Shown here piece by piece: positions 1 to 6,506 of a stretch of 64,000 bases of DNA. The position numbers and the translations under genes were made by a program. The notes under the pieces were generated by a model. That model was not told the DNA's origin and did no database searches. It was given only the letters and a program-made list of their open reading frames with translations. The DNA comes from Hymenobacter glacieicola (GTDB lineage: Bacteria > Bacteroidota > Bacteroidia > Cytophagales > Hymenobacteraceae): the NCBI RefSeq assembly GCF_014640315.1, contig NZ_BMGS01000001.1, positions 124,001 through 188,000 on the forward strand, read 5' to 3'. The stretch's first letter is position 1, and every line of letters begins with the position of its first letter.

Positions 1-14
1 ACTATACTTTTTTA

Positions 15-755
15 GTGCGCGGTTCTTCTCACTTGGCCATTGGCCTGATTACCGGCGTGGCCGTAGCGGGCCTCGTGCCGGGTATCCCGTTTTCGCCCGC
101 CGGCATTGCCCTGGCCGGTTTTTCCTCCCTGGCCCCGGACCTCGACCATCCTGGCTCCCGCCTAAGCAAGCGCCTGGGGTTTGCGCAGGCCTACGTGCGT
201 TGGGCTTTTGTGGCCGTGGCGGCTGGTTTGGCACTCTACACCCATTTCCAGCTCCCCCTCGGCCCCGACCGTCGCTTGGGTTTCACCATTGCCCTGGCTT
301 TCGGCCTGATTGGGGCCGCCATGCAGGGCGACTCCACCCGCAAGCTGGCGCTGCTCTTTACCGGGTTGTGCACGCTGGTGGCGGGGCTCTACACCGGCTA
401 CATCTGGCTAAGCATGCTGGGCTTGTTTGTGTGCGTGGCGCCTTTTACCTCCCACCGCTCCTGGACGCACACGCTCTGGGCCGCTGGTCTGTGGACTTAC
501 ATCGGCCACCTAGCCGATAAAGGCCTGGGCTGGCACGGAGTGGCCCTGTTTGCCGGCTCCGGCTACGCTTCTCACTTGCTGGCCGACACCCTGACCAAAG
601 CGGGCGTAAAGTGGCTGATGCCCTTAACCGACTTTTCCCTGAAGATTCCCCTGATCCGGACGGGCTCCAAAAGCGGTAACCTGCTGGAATTGGCCATCTG
701 CGCCGGCTATGGCCTGCTGGTGCTCGGGCTGGTAGTGGGCCGGCTGGGGTTCTAG
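15..755 (+). CDS. YdjM/DUF457-type membrane-bound metal-dependent hydrolase
   Basis: A 246-residue multi-pass membrane protein. The conserved acidic/histidine motifs of the YdjM (DUF457) family are visible: GSSHLAIG near the N terminus, SLAPDLDHPGS around residue 40, HRSWTHTL around residue 145 and YASHLLADTLTKAGV around residue 185. In this family these residues are thought to bind a metal next to the inner membrane; the substrate is not known (family knowledge). Several hydrophobic segments lie between the motifs. The start used is GTG at 15, which puts the SSHLAIG motif at the usual distance from the N terminus. The frame is open to the window edge, so a slightly earlier start cannot be excluded. 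The next gene lies more than 600 bp downstream, so this is probably the end of a transcription unit that begins outside the window. Confidence 0.8.
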   Translation: MRGSSHLAIGLITGVAVAGLVPGIPFSPAGIALAGFSSLAPDLDHPGSRLSKRLGFAQAYVRWAFVAVAAGLALYTHFQLPLGPDRRLGFTIALAFGLIGAAMQGDSTRKLALLFTGLCTLVAGLYTGYIWLSMLGLFVCVAPFTSHRSWTHTLWAAGLWTYIGHLADKGLGWHGVALFAGSGYASHLLADTLTKAGVKWLMPLTDFSLKIPLIRTGSKSGNLLELAICAGYGLLVLGLVVGRLGF

Positions 756-1371
756 CAGAGGTGGGCCGCGGCGCTACCCGGGCTAATTTGCCCCTGCTGG
801 TGGAACCCGGCGCCGTTAGTCTGTTGTTCCTGGCTCTTGGACTATAGAATAGGCCAGTCAGGCGAATTTGTGGCCGTTGGGTGGCTTAAAAATGTATCTT
901 TGAAGAGTATCTATCCGGGCCCGGTTTGTAGCACTTCTACCGGAAGCTTCTTCGGTAAGGCCCACTATTTTCCGCAAAGCTCAGCCTATTGGGTTTGTTG
1001 CGGAAGCATGTAATTTGCATTTATCGGATTCGCATAATACATATATATCATTTAATATTGTAAAGGAGTCCGCGGGGTATAGCTAGGGGGTGATAAGGGT
1101 AGAATATCTACCGTGAGAAGCCCGTTATCATGTTCATGGATGCCTTAATTAGCCGGTTATCATTTAGTACGCGGTAGAAGCTGGCGCATATTTTTTAGCA
1201 GCTAACTCGCACGTGCTCATTCTTTAAAACAGCCTAGCCCATGGTTTATTGCACTACTGTAAGGTTCACAACTTGTATCTTTGATCGGGCGCGTACACGC
1301 CAGGCGCCCAGCCGAACCAACTTACCCGCTCTTACTCACACACACCCTTTTGCGCTCAACCCGTTTCTTGT
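756..1371. other. Intergenic region with two -7 boxes and RNA-fold potential
   Basis: No convincing protein gene lies in these 616 bases. The centre (about 1000-1240) is clearly richer in A+T than the flanking genes. Two perfect TATCTTTG boxes occur, at 895-902 and 1276-1283; only the second is at a normal distance from the gene at 1372. Between them, GGTAGA-ATA-TCTACC (1098-1112) forms a short perfect hairpin, and TGATAAGGG (1091-1099) can pair with CCCGTTATCA (1121-1130) in a competing fold. The first box could therefore drive a small untranslated RNA or a long leader, but this is inference only. Confidence 0.4.
1276..1283 (+). promoter_or_regulatory. Candidate -7 promoter box of the NYN gene
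   Basis: TATCTTTG matches the Bacteroidota sigma-70 -7 consensus TAnnTTTG exactly and lies about 88 bases before the ATG at 1372. A TTG is present 24 bases upstream, which is longer than the usual 19-base spacing, so the -33 element is weak or absent. Confidence 0.5.
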
Positions 1372-2370
1372 ATGAACCAGATGAATAGCCCTCTGATTAG
1401 GATCGGCGTCTTCTATGACGGCAATTATTTCCTGAAAATCAGTGATTACTACTACTTCCAGCATGACCGTAAGGCCCGTATTAGCTTGGAAGGCCTCCAT
1501 GAATTTATCCGTCATCAAGTTGCTGAAGAAGAAGACGTAGACGTACGCCTGAGCCAGATTATTGACTCTCACTTCTTCCGCGGCCGCCTCTCCGCTACTG
1601 AAGCCCGCGACAAAGATCGGTTGTTCCATGACCGTCTCCTGGACGATATCCTGATGAACATGGGCATCCAGACCCACTACATGCCCCTGAAAACGCGCGA
1701 TGGCCGTTTGCAGGAAAAGGGCATTGATGTGTGGCTGTCCCTGGAAGCCTTGGAGCTGGCCATCCACAAAAGCTTCGACGTGGTGGTGCTCATCGCCGGC
1801 GACTCGGACTACGCTCCCTTGATCAAGAAGCTCAACACCGTGGGTACCCGCGTGATGCTGCTGAACTGGGACTTCAAGTACACCGATTTCAAAGGCGAAA
1901 ACCGCGTAACCCGCGCCTCGCAGCAGCTGCTGGAGCAGGCTACCTACCCCGTGCAAATGCACGAAGTCATTGATCAGGGCCTGAGCACGGGCGACGAGCT
2001 GATCGAGTCGATGTTCGTGAACACGCCTGAGCCGGTTGCCTTCCCCGCCCCCAAGCCCGTGCGCCCCACCGGCCCCACGGCCGCGGGCCCGGTAGGCACG
2101 GTGGGCATCAGCACCATCAAAAACCTCAAGAATGGCTTTGGTTTCGTGGTAATGCCCCCGAACAACCTGTTCTTCAGCTACGCCGACATGGCTGAGGGCG
2201 ACTTCAATGAACTGCACGAAGGCGACTGGGTGGAGTTTACGGTAGGCCGCAACCACCGCGACGAAGACTGTGCCCGCAACGTGCGCAAAGTAGAAGCCCC
2301 CGAAATGGAAGAGGGCGACGAGTACGACGAGCACGAGCACGAGTCGGCCGGTTCTCCCGAACGCCTGTAA
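1372..2370 (+). CDS. NYN-domain ribonuclease fused to a cold-shock-like domain
   Basis: A 332-residue cytoplasmic protein with two modules. Residues about 9-175 form a NYN (PIN-like, LabA/DUF88) nuclease fold: VFYDGNYF supplies Asp16 and Asn18, KGIDVWLSLEA supplies Asp119, and IAGDSDYAPL supplies Asp144 and Asp146, the expected metal-binding acidic set. Residues about 243-307 look like a cold-shock/S1-like OB fold (NLKNGFGFVV and NNLFFSYADM correspond to the RNP motifs). A Pro-rich linker (about 218-240) joins them, and the last 25 residues are very acidic. NYN proteins are metal-dependent RNases (family knowledge); the OB domain would bind single-stranded RNA, so an RNA-processing or decay role is inferred. 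Single gene with its own promoter and a strong terminator. Confidence 0.85.
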   Translation: MNQMNSPLIRIGVFYDGNYFLKISDYYYFQHDRKARISLEGLHEFIRHQVAEEEDVDVRLSQIIDSHFFRGRLSATEARDKDRLFHDRLLDDILMNMGIQTHYMPLKTRDGRLQEKGIDVWLSLEALELAIHKSFDVVVLIAGDSDYAPLIKKLNTVGTRVMLLNWDFKYTDFKGENRVTRASQQLLEQATYPVQMHEVIDQGLSTGDELIESMFVNTPEPVAFPAPKPVRPTGPTAAGPVGTVGISTIKNLKNGFGFVVMPPNNLFFSYADMAEGDFNELHEGDWVEFTVGRNHRDEDCARNVRKVEAPEMEEGDEYDEHEHESAGSPERL

Positions 2371-2398
2371 TAACTAGCCTCGGTTCGGTAGCTCCCAA

Positions 2399-2445
2399 GC
2401 CGCCGGGCAGCCTGTGTGAGACAGGTTGCCCGGCGGCTTCTTTTT
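2399..2445 (+). terminator. Rho-independent terminator of the NYN gene
   Basis: A 17-bp stem (2399-2415 with 2421-2437, one G-U pair) closes a GTGAG loop and is followed by TTCTTTTT. It starts 29 bases after the stop codon. Confidence 0.9.
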
Positions 2446-2525
2446 GAGCGGTGATTTAGCCAGTTCTGTCAGGGCGAGCAGCGCGACACCATCCGTCCTT
2501 CAGGAAGTGCTGCCCCTTTAAGAAG

Positions 2526-2566
2526 AAGCAAGTCCTTATTTCCAGCTCGGAGGTAAGGGCTTGCTT
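2526..2566. terminator. Hairpin, probable terminator of the thioesterase gene
   Basis: A 13-bp stem (2526-2538 with 2554-2566, one G-U pair) with a 15-base loop lies between the convergent NYN and thioesterase genes. Neither side has a strong T-run (GTTT on plus, CTTCTT on minus), so efficiency is uncertain. Confidence 0.5.
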
Positions 2567-2657
2567 GTTTATTAGACTTCGGGTAAAGGTGATGAAGCAT
2601 GGCGGCGCCGTACCCCCTCATCATGACAACTCGCTCAATCATTACCTCACTGAATCA

Positions 2658-3131
2658 CTACCTCACTGCCTCTGAGGACAGCAAGGTGTGGAAGTCGCGC
2701 TTGGAGGCGGGGTAGCGGTTGAAGGTACCCATGCCCCGGGCTACTACCAGGTTGTCGCGGGCGGGGCAGGTAATAAAGGCGCTACTGACGACCAGCGTTT
2801 TGCCGTGGTGCTCCACCAAGCCGTGGGCCACCAGCTGATCGTGCAGATGGACGGGGTGGAGGTAGTTAATCTTGAACTCTACCGTTGAAACCAATTCCTC
2901 AGTAGTGAAGGCTAACGAAAGCGCGGCGGCACCCAGCGTAGCATCCATTAGGCCGGCCAGCACGCCGCCGTGGCAAGTACCGGGCGAGGAAAGGTGCTCG
3001 TCGCGGATGGTCATGGTGTAGCGTACGTCGCCGGGATGCTGCACCAGCAGCTCCATGCCGTTGGCGCGGCCGTACTGGTTGATTTGGTTGTAGATGGCAA
3101 GCAGGGCGGCAGTATCGGGAGTAGGCGTCAT
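2658..3131 (-). CDS. PaaI-type hotdog thioesterase
   Basis: A 157-residue single-domain hotdog-fold acyl-CoA thioesterase. The diagnostic segment CHGGVLAGLMDATLG, with the HGG turn and Asp of PaaI-like enzymes, lies at about residues 55-70, followed by the usual strand-rich second half. Family members hydrolyse aryl- or acyl-CoA esters in the cytoplasm; the substrate here cannot be read from sequence. The start was placed at ATG 3131 rather than at the in-frame codon at 3170, because a -7-like box (AAAAGGTA on the plus strand, 3171-3178, preceded by C) would otherwise touch the start codon and the extra 13 residues are not family-like. It diverges from the DUF962 gene. Simple TGA-rich repeats begin right after the stop. 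Confidence 0.85.
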   Translation of the reverse strand: MTPTPDTAALLAIYNQINQYGRANGMELLVQHPGDVRYTMTIRDEHLSSPGTCHGGVLAGLMDATLGAAALSLAFTTEELVSTVEFKINYLHPVHLHDQLVAHGLVEHHGKTLVVSSAFITCPARDNLVVARGMGTFNRYPASKRDFHTLLSSEAVR

Positions 3132-3181
3132 AACCGGAAAAAGCAGAAACAAACGGGTTGGAATACCCACAAAAGGTAAAG

Positions 3182-3189
3182 TACTTTAG
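3182..3189 (+). promoter_or_regulatory. Candidate -7 box of the DUF962 gene
   Basis: TACTTTAG is a near match (7 of 8) to TAnnTTTG and ends 17 bases before the ATG at 3207. It overlaps the divergent promoter of the thioesterase gene. Confidence 0.35.
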
Positions 3190-3206
3190 GCAAACCCCTT
3201 CCCACC

Positions 3207-3509
3207 ATGCCTGCTTCTCCCTCCTTCGCCGAGTTCTACCCCTACTACCTGCGGGAGCACCAACGCTGGGGCACCCGGGTTCTGCACTTCATTGGTACCA
3301 CACTGTTTCTGGTGGCCTTAGTGCTGGCCGTCGTCTGGGCCCGGCCCCTGCTGGTGCTGGCTGGGGTAGGAGCGGCCTACGGCTTTGCCTGGGTGGGGCA
3401 TTTCTTTGTGGAGCACAACCGCCCGGCCACCTTCCAGCACCCCTGGCTTTCCCTGCGCGCCGACTTTCAGTTGTACTGGGATTTGCTGCGCGGCCGGGAA
3501 AAATTCTAG
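3207..3509 (+). CDS. DUF962 / Mpo1-like membrane protein
   Basis: A 100-residue protein recognisable as DUF962 (Mpo1-like) from YYLREHQRWGTRVLHFIGT near the N terminus and GHFFVEHNRPATFQHP near residue 70, which carry the conserved His residues. Two hydrophobic segments (about 27-45 and 49-66) indicate an inner-membrane protein. Yeast Mpo1 is an iron-dependent dioxygenase acting in 2-hydroxy fatty acid alpha-oxidation; whether bacterial members do the same is unknown, so the function is a hypothesis. It is short but normal for bacterial members. It is not obviously in an operon: the gap to yajQ is 189 bp. Confidence 0.8.
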   Translation: MPASPSFAEFYPYYLREHQRWGTRVLHFIGTTLFLVALVLAVVWARPLLVLAGVGAAYGFAWVGHFFVEHNRPATFQHPWLSLRADFQLYWDLLRGREKF

Positions 3510-3629
3510 TTTCGGGGTAGCTGGTTGTTAGCCGCCCGTACCCGGGCTTAGCGTAGGCAAGAGCCGGGCAAGGCGCCCTGGATAACCAAAACCGGCCACC
3601 TCAACCATTCTTCCATTTCGCTACCTCCC

Positions 3630-3637
3630 TATCTTTG
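3630..3637 (+). promoter_or_regulatory. Candidate -7 promoter box of yajQ
   Basis: TATCTTTG fits TAnnTTTG perfectly and ends 61 bases before the ATG at 3699. No TTTG is found at the -33 distance. Confidence 0.45.
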
Positions 3638-3698
3638 GGCCAACCTGCGTGGGTGCCCTACGTAGCGCAGACTTTCTCCTCTTACCTCCCTTCTCCCC

Positions 3699-4190
3699 AT
3701 GGCATCATTCGATATCGTGAGCAAAGTTGATCCGCAAACGCTTGAAAACGCGGTGAATACGGCCAAAAAAGAACTCCAGACCCGCTACGACCTACGTGAT
3801 ACCAAAGGTGGTATTGAGCTGGATAAGAAAGCTAATACCGTAACTCTGACCTCGGAAAACTCCATGCGCGTGAAAGCCCTGGAGGACATTCTGCTCACGC
3901 GCGTAGTAAAGCAAGGCATTGATGGCACGGCCCTGGACTTCACGGCCGAGGAGCAGGCCAATGGCGCCCTTATCAAAAAGGTTATCAAGGTGCGCGCCGG
4001 GGTCGACAAAGAGGCGGGCCGCAAAATTATTAAGGCCATCAAGGACGGTAAGGTGAAGGTAGAGGCCCAGATGCAGGACGACCAGATCCGCGTTACGGCC
4101 AAGAAAATCGACGAGCTGCAGGCCGCCATTGCCATTCTCCGCCGGACTGATATTGGCCAACCCCTGCAGTTTGTCAACATGAAGTCGTAG
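3699..4190 (+). CDS. yajQ: YajQ family nucleotide-binding protein
   Basis: A 163-residue protein that aligns along its whole length with the YajQ (UPF0234) family: N-terminal MASFDIVSKVD, central NTVTLTSENSMRVKAL and C-terminal RVTAKKIDELQAAIAILR. It consists of two ferredoxin-like halves. Some homologues bind cyclic di-GMP and act as transcription cofactors; others bind RNA or nucleotides (family knowledge), so the exact role here is open. It is cytoplasmic. The ATG start gives the standard N terminus and length. terC begins 118 bases downstream in the same direction with no terminator-like hairpin noticed between, so co-transcription is possible. Confidence 0.9.
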   Translation: MASFDIVSKVDPQTLENAVNTAKKELQTRYDLRDTKGGIELDKKANTVTLTSENSMRVKALEDILLTRVVKQGIDGTALDFTAEEQANGALIKKVIKVRAGVDKEAGRKIIKAIKDGKVKVEAQMQDDQIRVTAKKIDELQAAIAILRRTDIGQPLQFVNMKS

Positions 4191-4308
4191 GGCGCGGCGG
4201 ACGAAACCAGGGCTTTTTCGTAGTAAGGCCAGCTCGCTTCGGTAACTGGCCCGCCCGCTCGTCCTTGCCGTCCTGCTTGGGCTACTCCATCCTTTCACTA
4301 CCGCTTCA

Positions 4309-5079
4309 ATGCACTTCGACTTCTCCGTTTTTTCCGACCCCCAAACCTGGGTGAGCCTGCTGACGCTCACGTTCATGGAAATTGTGCTGGGTATTGACAA
4401 CATCATCTTTATTTCCATTATCGTCAACCGCCTGCCCCAGGAGCAACACAGCCGCGGCCGCACCATCGGGCTGCTGCTGGCCCTGCTCTTCCGCATTGGG
4501 CTGCTGCTGAGTATTTCCTGGATTGTGGGCCTGAAAGCGCCGCTCTTCAGCATACCCGTGCCGTGGATGGCCGAGGGCTGGAACGTGACGGGCCGCGACC
4601 TAATTCTGCTGGGTGGGGGCTTGTTCCTGATTGGCAAAAGCACCACCGAAATTCACACCAAGCTGCAGGGCGAGGAAGAAGAAGGGCACAACGCCAAAGG
4701 CGGCGCCTCCATGGGCAGCGTCATCCTGCAAATTATCCTGATTGACATTGTCTTCAGCTTTGACTCCATTCTGACGGCCGTAGGCCTCGTGGATAACGTG
4801 CTGATTATGATTCTGGCCGTCATCCTGTCCATGGGCGTTATGCTGGTCTTTAGCGGCATTGTGGCCGACTTCGTGAACCGCAACCCCACCATCAAGATGC
4901 TGGCCCTTTCCTTCCTGATTATGATTGGGGTGATGCTGGTAATGGAAGCCTTCCACAAGGAAATTGAGAAGGGCTACATCTACTTCGCCATGTTCTTCTC
5001 CCTGGTGGTGGAGGTGCTGAACATGCGCCTGCGCAAAAAGGCCGCCCCCGTCCAGCTGCGCGACTCCCAGTACGATTAA
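4309..5079 (+). CDS. TerC family integral membrane protein
   Basis: A 256-residue inner-membrane protein of the TerC family. The two signature motifs with membrane-embedded acidic residues are clear: FMEIVLGIDNIIF (about residues 23-35) and IDIVFSFDSILTAVG (about residues 144-158). About seven hydrophobic segments are visible, separated by a charged cytoplasmic loop containing EGEEEEGHN-like residues near residue 125. TerC proteins are linked to tellurite resistance and to metal (notably manganese) export during protein secretion (family knowledge); no other ter gene is nearby, so a general metal-homeostasis role is more likely than tellurite resistance. A perfect terminator follows 20 bases after the stop. 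Confidence 0.9.
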   Translation: MHFDFSVFSDPQTWVSLLTLTFMEIVLGIDNIIFISIIVNRLPQEQHSRGRTIGLLLALLFRIGLLLSISWIVGLKAPLFSIPVPWMAEGWNVTGRDLILLGGGLFLIGKSTTEIHTKLQGEEEEGHNAKGGASMGSVILQIILIDIVFSFDSILTAVGLVDNVLIMILAVILSMGVMLVFSGIVADFVNRNPTIKMLALSFLIMIGVMLVMEAFHKEIEKGYIYFAMFFSLVVEVLNMRLRKKAAPVQLRDSQYD

Positions 5080-5098
5080 CTGCGCTGAACCCAGTACG

Positions 5099-5138
5099 TG
5101 AAAAAGCTCCCGCAACCCAGGTTGCGGGAGCTTTTTCA
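5099..5138. terminator. Bidirectional terminator between terC and the J-domain gene
   Basis: A perfect 18-bp stem (5099-5116 with 5121-5138) with a CCAG loop, flanked by A5 on the left and T5 on the right. It can therefore stop transcription of both convergent genes. Confidence 0.9.
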
Positions 5139-5157
5139 GTAGAATGGAGCTTGCTTT

Positions 5158-5961
5158 TCAGGCGCTGATCAGAAAGTAAAGTACTACCAGCAGGAGCAGC
5201 CCACACCCCAGGCTGCAGTTGAACACGAACACGTTGGAGCGGCGCCAGAAGGCCCCGGCAGCCGCTATAAGCAGCAGGAGCAGGGGCGCGAACAGGAAGT
5301 TGCCATAAATGCTTACCTGGTCGGCGCGCTGCCAGCCCTTTCCGCTCACGGCAAACTCCCGAATCTGGCCAAACAGGGCGCTTTTGCGGATGGCCAGGGC
5401 CGTGCCAATAGTCCAGTCATAGTCGTAGTTGCGGAAGTTGGCGTGCTGGGTATGAAAGGTGTAGTAGGTAACGGACCCGCTCCGGCGCGACGACAGGGAG
5501 TGCCGCTCCACGGCCTGCACCACCTCGCGGGGATATTCCTGGGTCCAGCAGAAATCAACCAGCAGCAAACCGCAAAAAACCAGCATGAGCACGCAGAAGC
5601 GGCGGGCCCAGGGAGCGTAGCGGGCGAATACTACCGCGTACGGATCGGGGGATGGGCCGCGCCGGGCCTGGGCCACTGGCCGGCGGTGCCGGTCACGGTC
5701 CCGGCCTAGGCGTGGGGGGGCAGTAGGCGGCACCGACGCGGGCGGGCGCCGCCGAATGGCCAAGGCCGCGTCGTAGAGCTGCCGGCGCTCGGGCTGGCTC
5801 AGCACGTCATACGCCGCATTAATGGCCAGGTACCGCTCGTGGGCGGCCGGGTCGGGGGTGCGGTCGGGGTGGGTCAGCAAAACCAACCGGCGGTAGGCTC
5901 GGCGGATTTCCTCGGCCGTGGCCTGCTCACTTACTTCCAGCGTGGCGTAGAAGGTACTCAT
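5158..5961 (-). CDS. Membrane-anchored J-domain (DnaJ-like) protein
   Basis: A 267-residue protein. Residues 1-65 form a J domain with the intact HPD tripeptide at 31-33 that stimulates Hsp70 ATPase. A basic Pro/Arg-rich linker follows (about 68-105). Then come one hydrophobic segment (about 113-133), a soluble region of about 70 residues and two more hydrophobic segments near the C terminus (about 210-232 and 243-265). The G/F region and zinc fingers of true DnaJ are absent, so this is a J-like cochaperone that would recruit DnaK to the inner membrane; its client is unknown. Its ATG overlaps the stop of the upstream gene as ATGA (4 bp), which indicates translational coupling. Confidence 0.75.
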   Translation of the reverse strand: MSTFYATLEVSEQATAEEIRRAYRRLVLLTHPDRTPDPAAHERYLAINAAYDVLSQPERRQLYDAALAIRRRPPASVPPTAPPRLGRDRDRHRRPVAQARRGPSPDPYAVVFARYAPWARRFCVLMLVFCGLLLVDFCWTQEYPREVVQAVERHSLSSRRSGSVTYYTFHTQHANFRNYDYDWTIGTALAIRKSALFGQIREFAVSGKGWQRADQVSIYGNFLFAPLLLLLIAAAGAFWRRSNVFVFNCSLGCGLLLLVVLYFLISA

Positions 5962-6389
5962 CCAGGCGGCAGCAGGGTAGCAATTTCCGCTGTTTGGTCC
6001 TGCACCCGCCGAACAGCCAGTTCCAGCAGCCGCCGGTTCAGCTCGGGGCGGTGGGCGCGGTAAAATACCATTTCGGCACCGGTGAACAGGCCCGTAACCA
6101 GCCCGACAATGGTGTAGCGCAGCTTGGTATTGCGCGTGAGCAGCTCCGCCACCACCCGCTGGCGCTCCGCCGCGCCGGCCCCGGCAAACGGCACATGATG
6201 ATCGGCAAGAAAATCGGCCGCCGCGGTCAGCAGCCGCTGGTTCTGGAGCTTGAGCACGGGCCGCAGGGTTTGGTGCAGAAAGTCGCCGACGGAGCTGGCC
6301 GCCTCGGTTGGCACCACGGCATCCACCGTGGGCCGCAGGGCCAGCAGCGCCGCATCAGCCGAAGACAAATCAGGAAAAGGTAAACTCAT
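5958..6389 (-). CDS. Hypothetical protein coupled to the J-domain gene
   Basis: A 143-residue soluble protein that I do not recognise. It looks mostly alpha-helical, with an apolar stretch (LRYTIVGLVTGLFTGAE, about residues 90-107) and a C-terminal Arg-rich helix. There is no signal peptide or cysteine motif. The start is placed at ATG 6389; the frame extends further upstream to 6503, but that part runs through the terminator of the neighbouring peptidase gene and is not plausible protein. It is the first gene of a two-gene unit with the J-domain protein (4-bp ATGA overlap), so the two products may act together, for example as cochaperone and client or adaptor; that is inference from position only. 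Confidence 0.6.
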   Translation of the reverse strand: MSLPFPDLSSADAALLALRPTVDAVVPTEAASSVGDFLHQTLRPVLKLQNQRLLTAAADFLADHHVPFAGAGAAERQRVVAELLTRNTKLRYTIVGLVTGLFTGAEMVFYRAHRPELNRRLLELAVRRVQDQTAEIATLLPPG

Positions 6390-6423
6390 AAACGAATAAC
6401 CAGGAAGAAGGCGGAAAAAGTTA

Positions 6424-6460
6424 AAAAAACTGCCCGCCCGGCACAAAGCCAGACGGGCGT
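6424..6460 (-). terminator. Terminator of the M36 peptidase gene
   Basis: On the minus strand an 11-bp stem (6458-6448 with 6442-6432, with G-U pairs) and 5-base loop is followed by AGTTTTTTT. It lies about 45 bases after the stop of the peptidase gene. Confidence 0.8.
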
Positions 6461-6506
6461 TTCTTAACGGGAAGCAAAGCAGCCAAGACGAACTGCGCCG
6501 CACCTG

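Noticed and set aside
1336..2340. Long minus-strand ORF opposite the NYN gene
   Set aside because: It mirrors the NYN coding sequence almost exactly and has no recognisable motif; composition is that of an antisense shadow of GC-rich codons.
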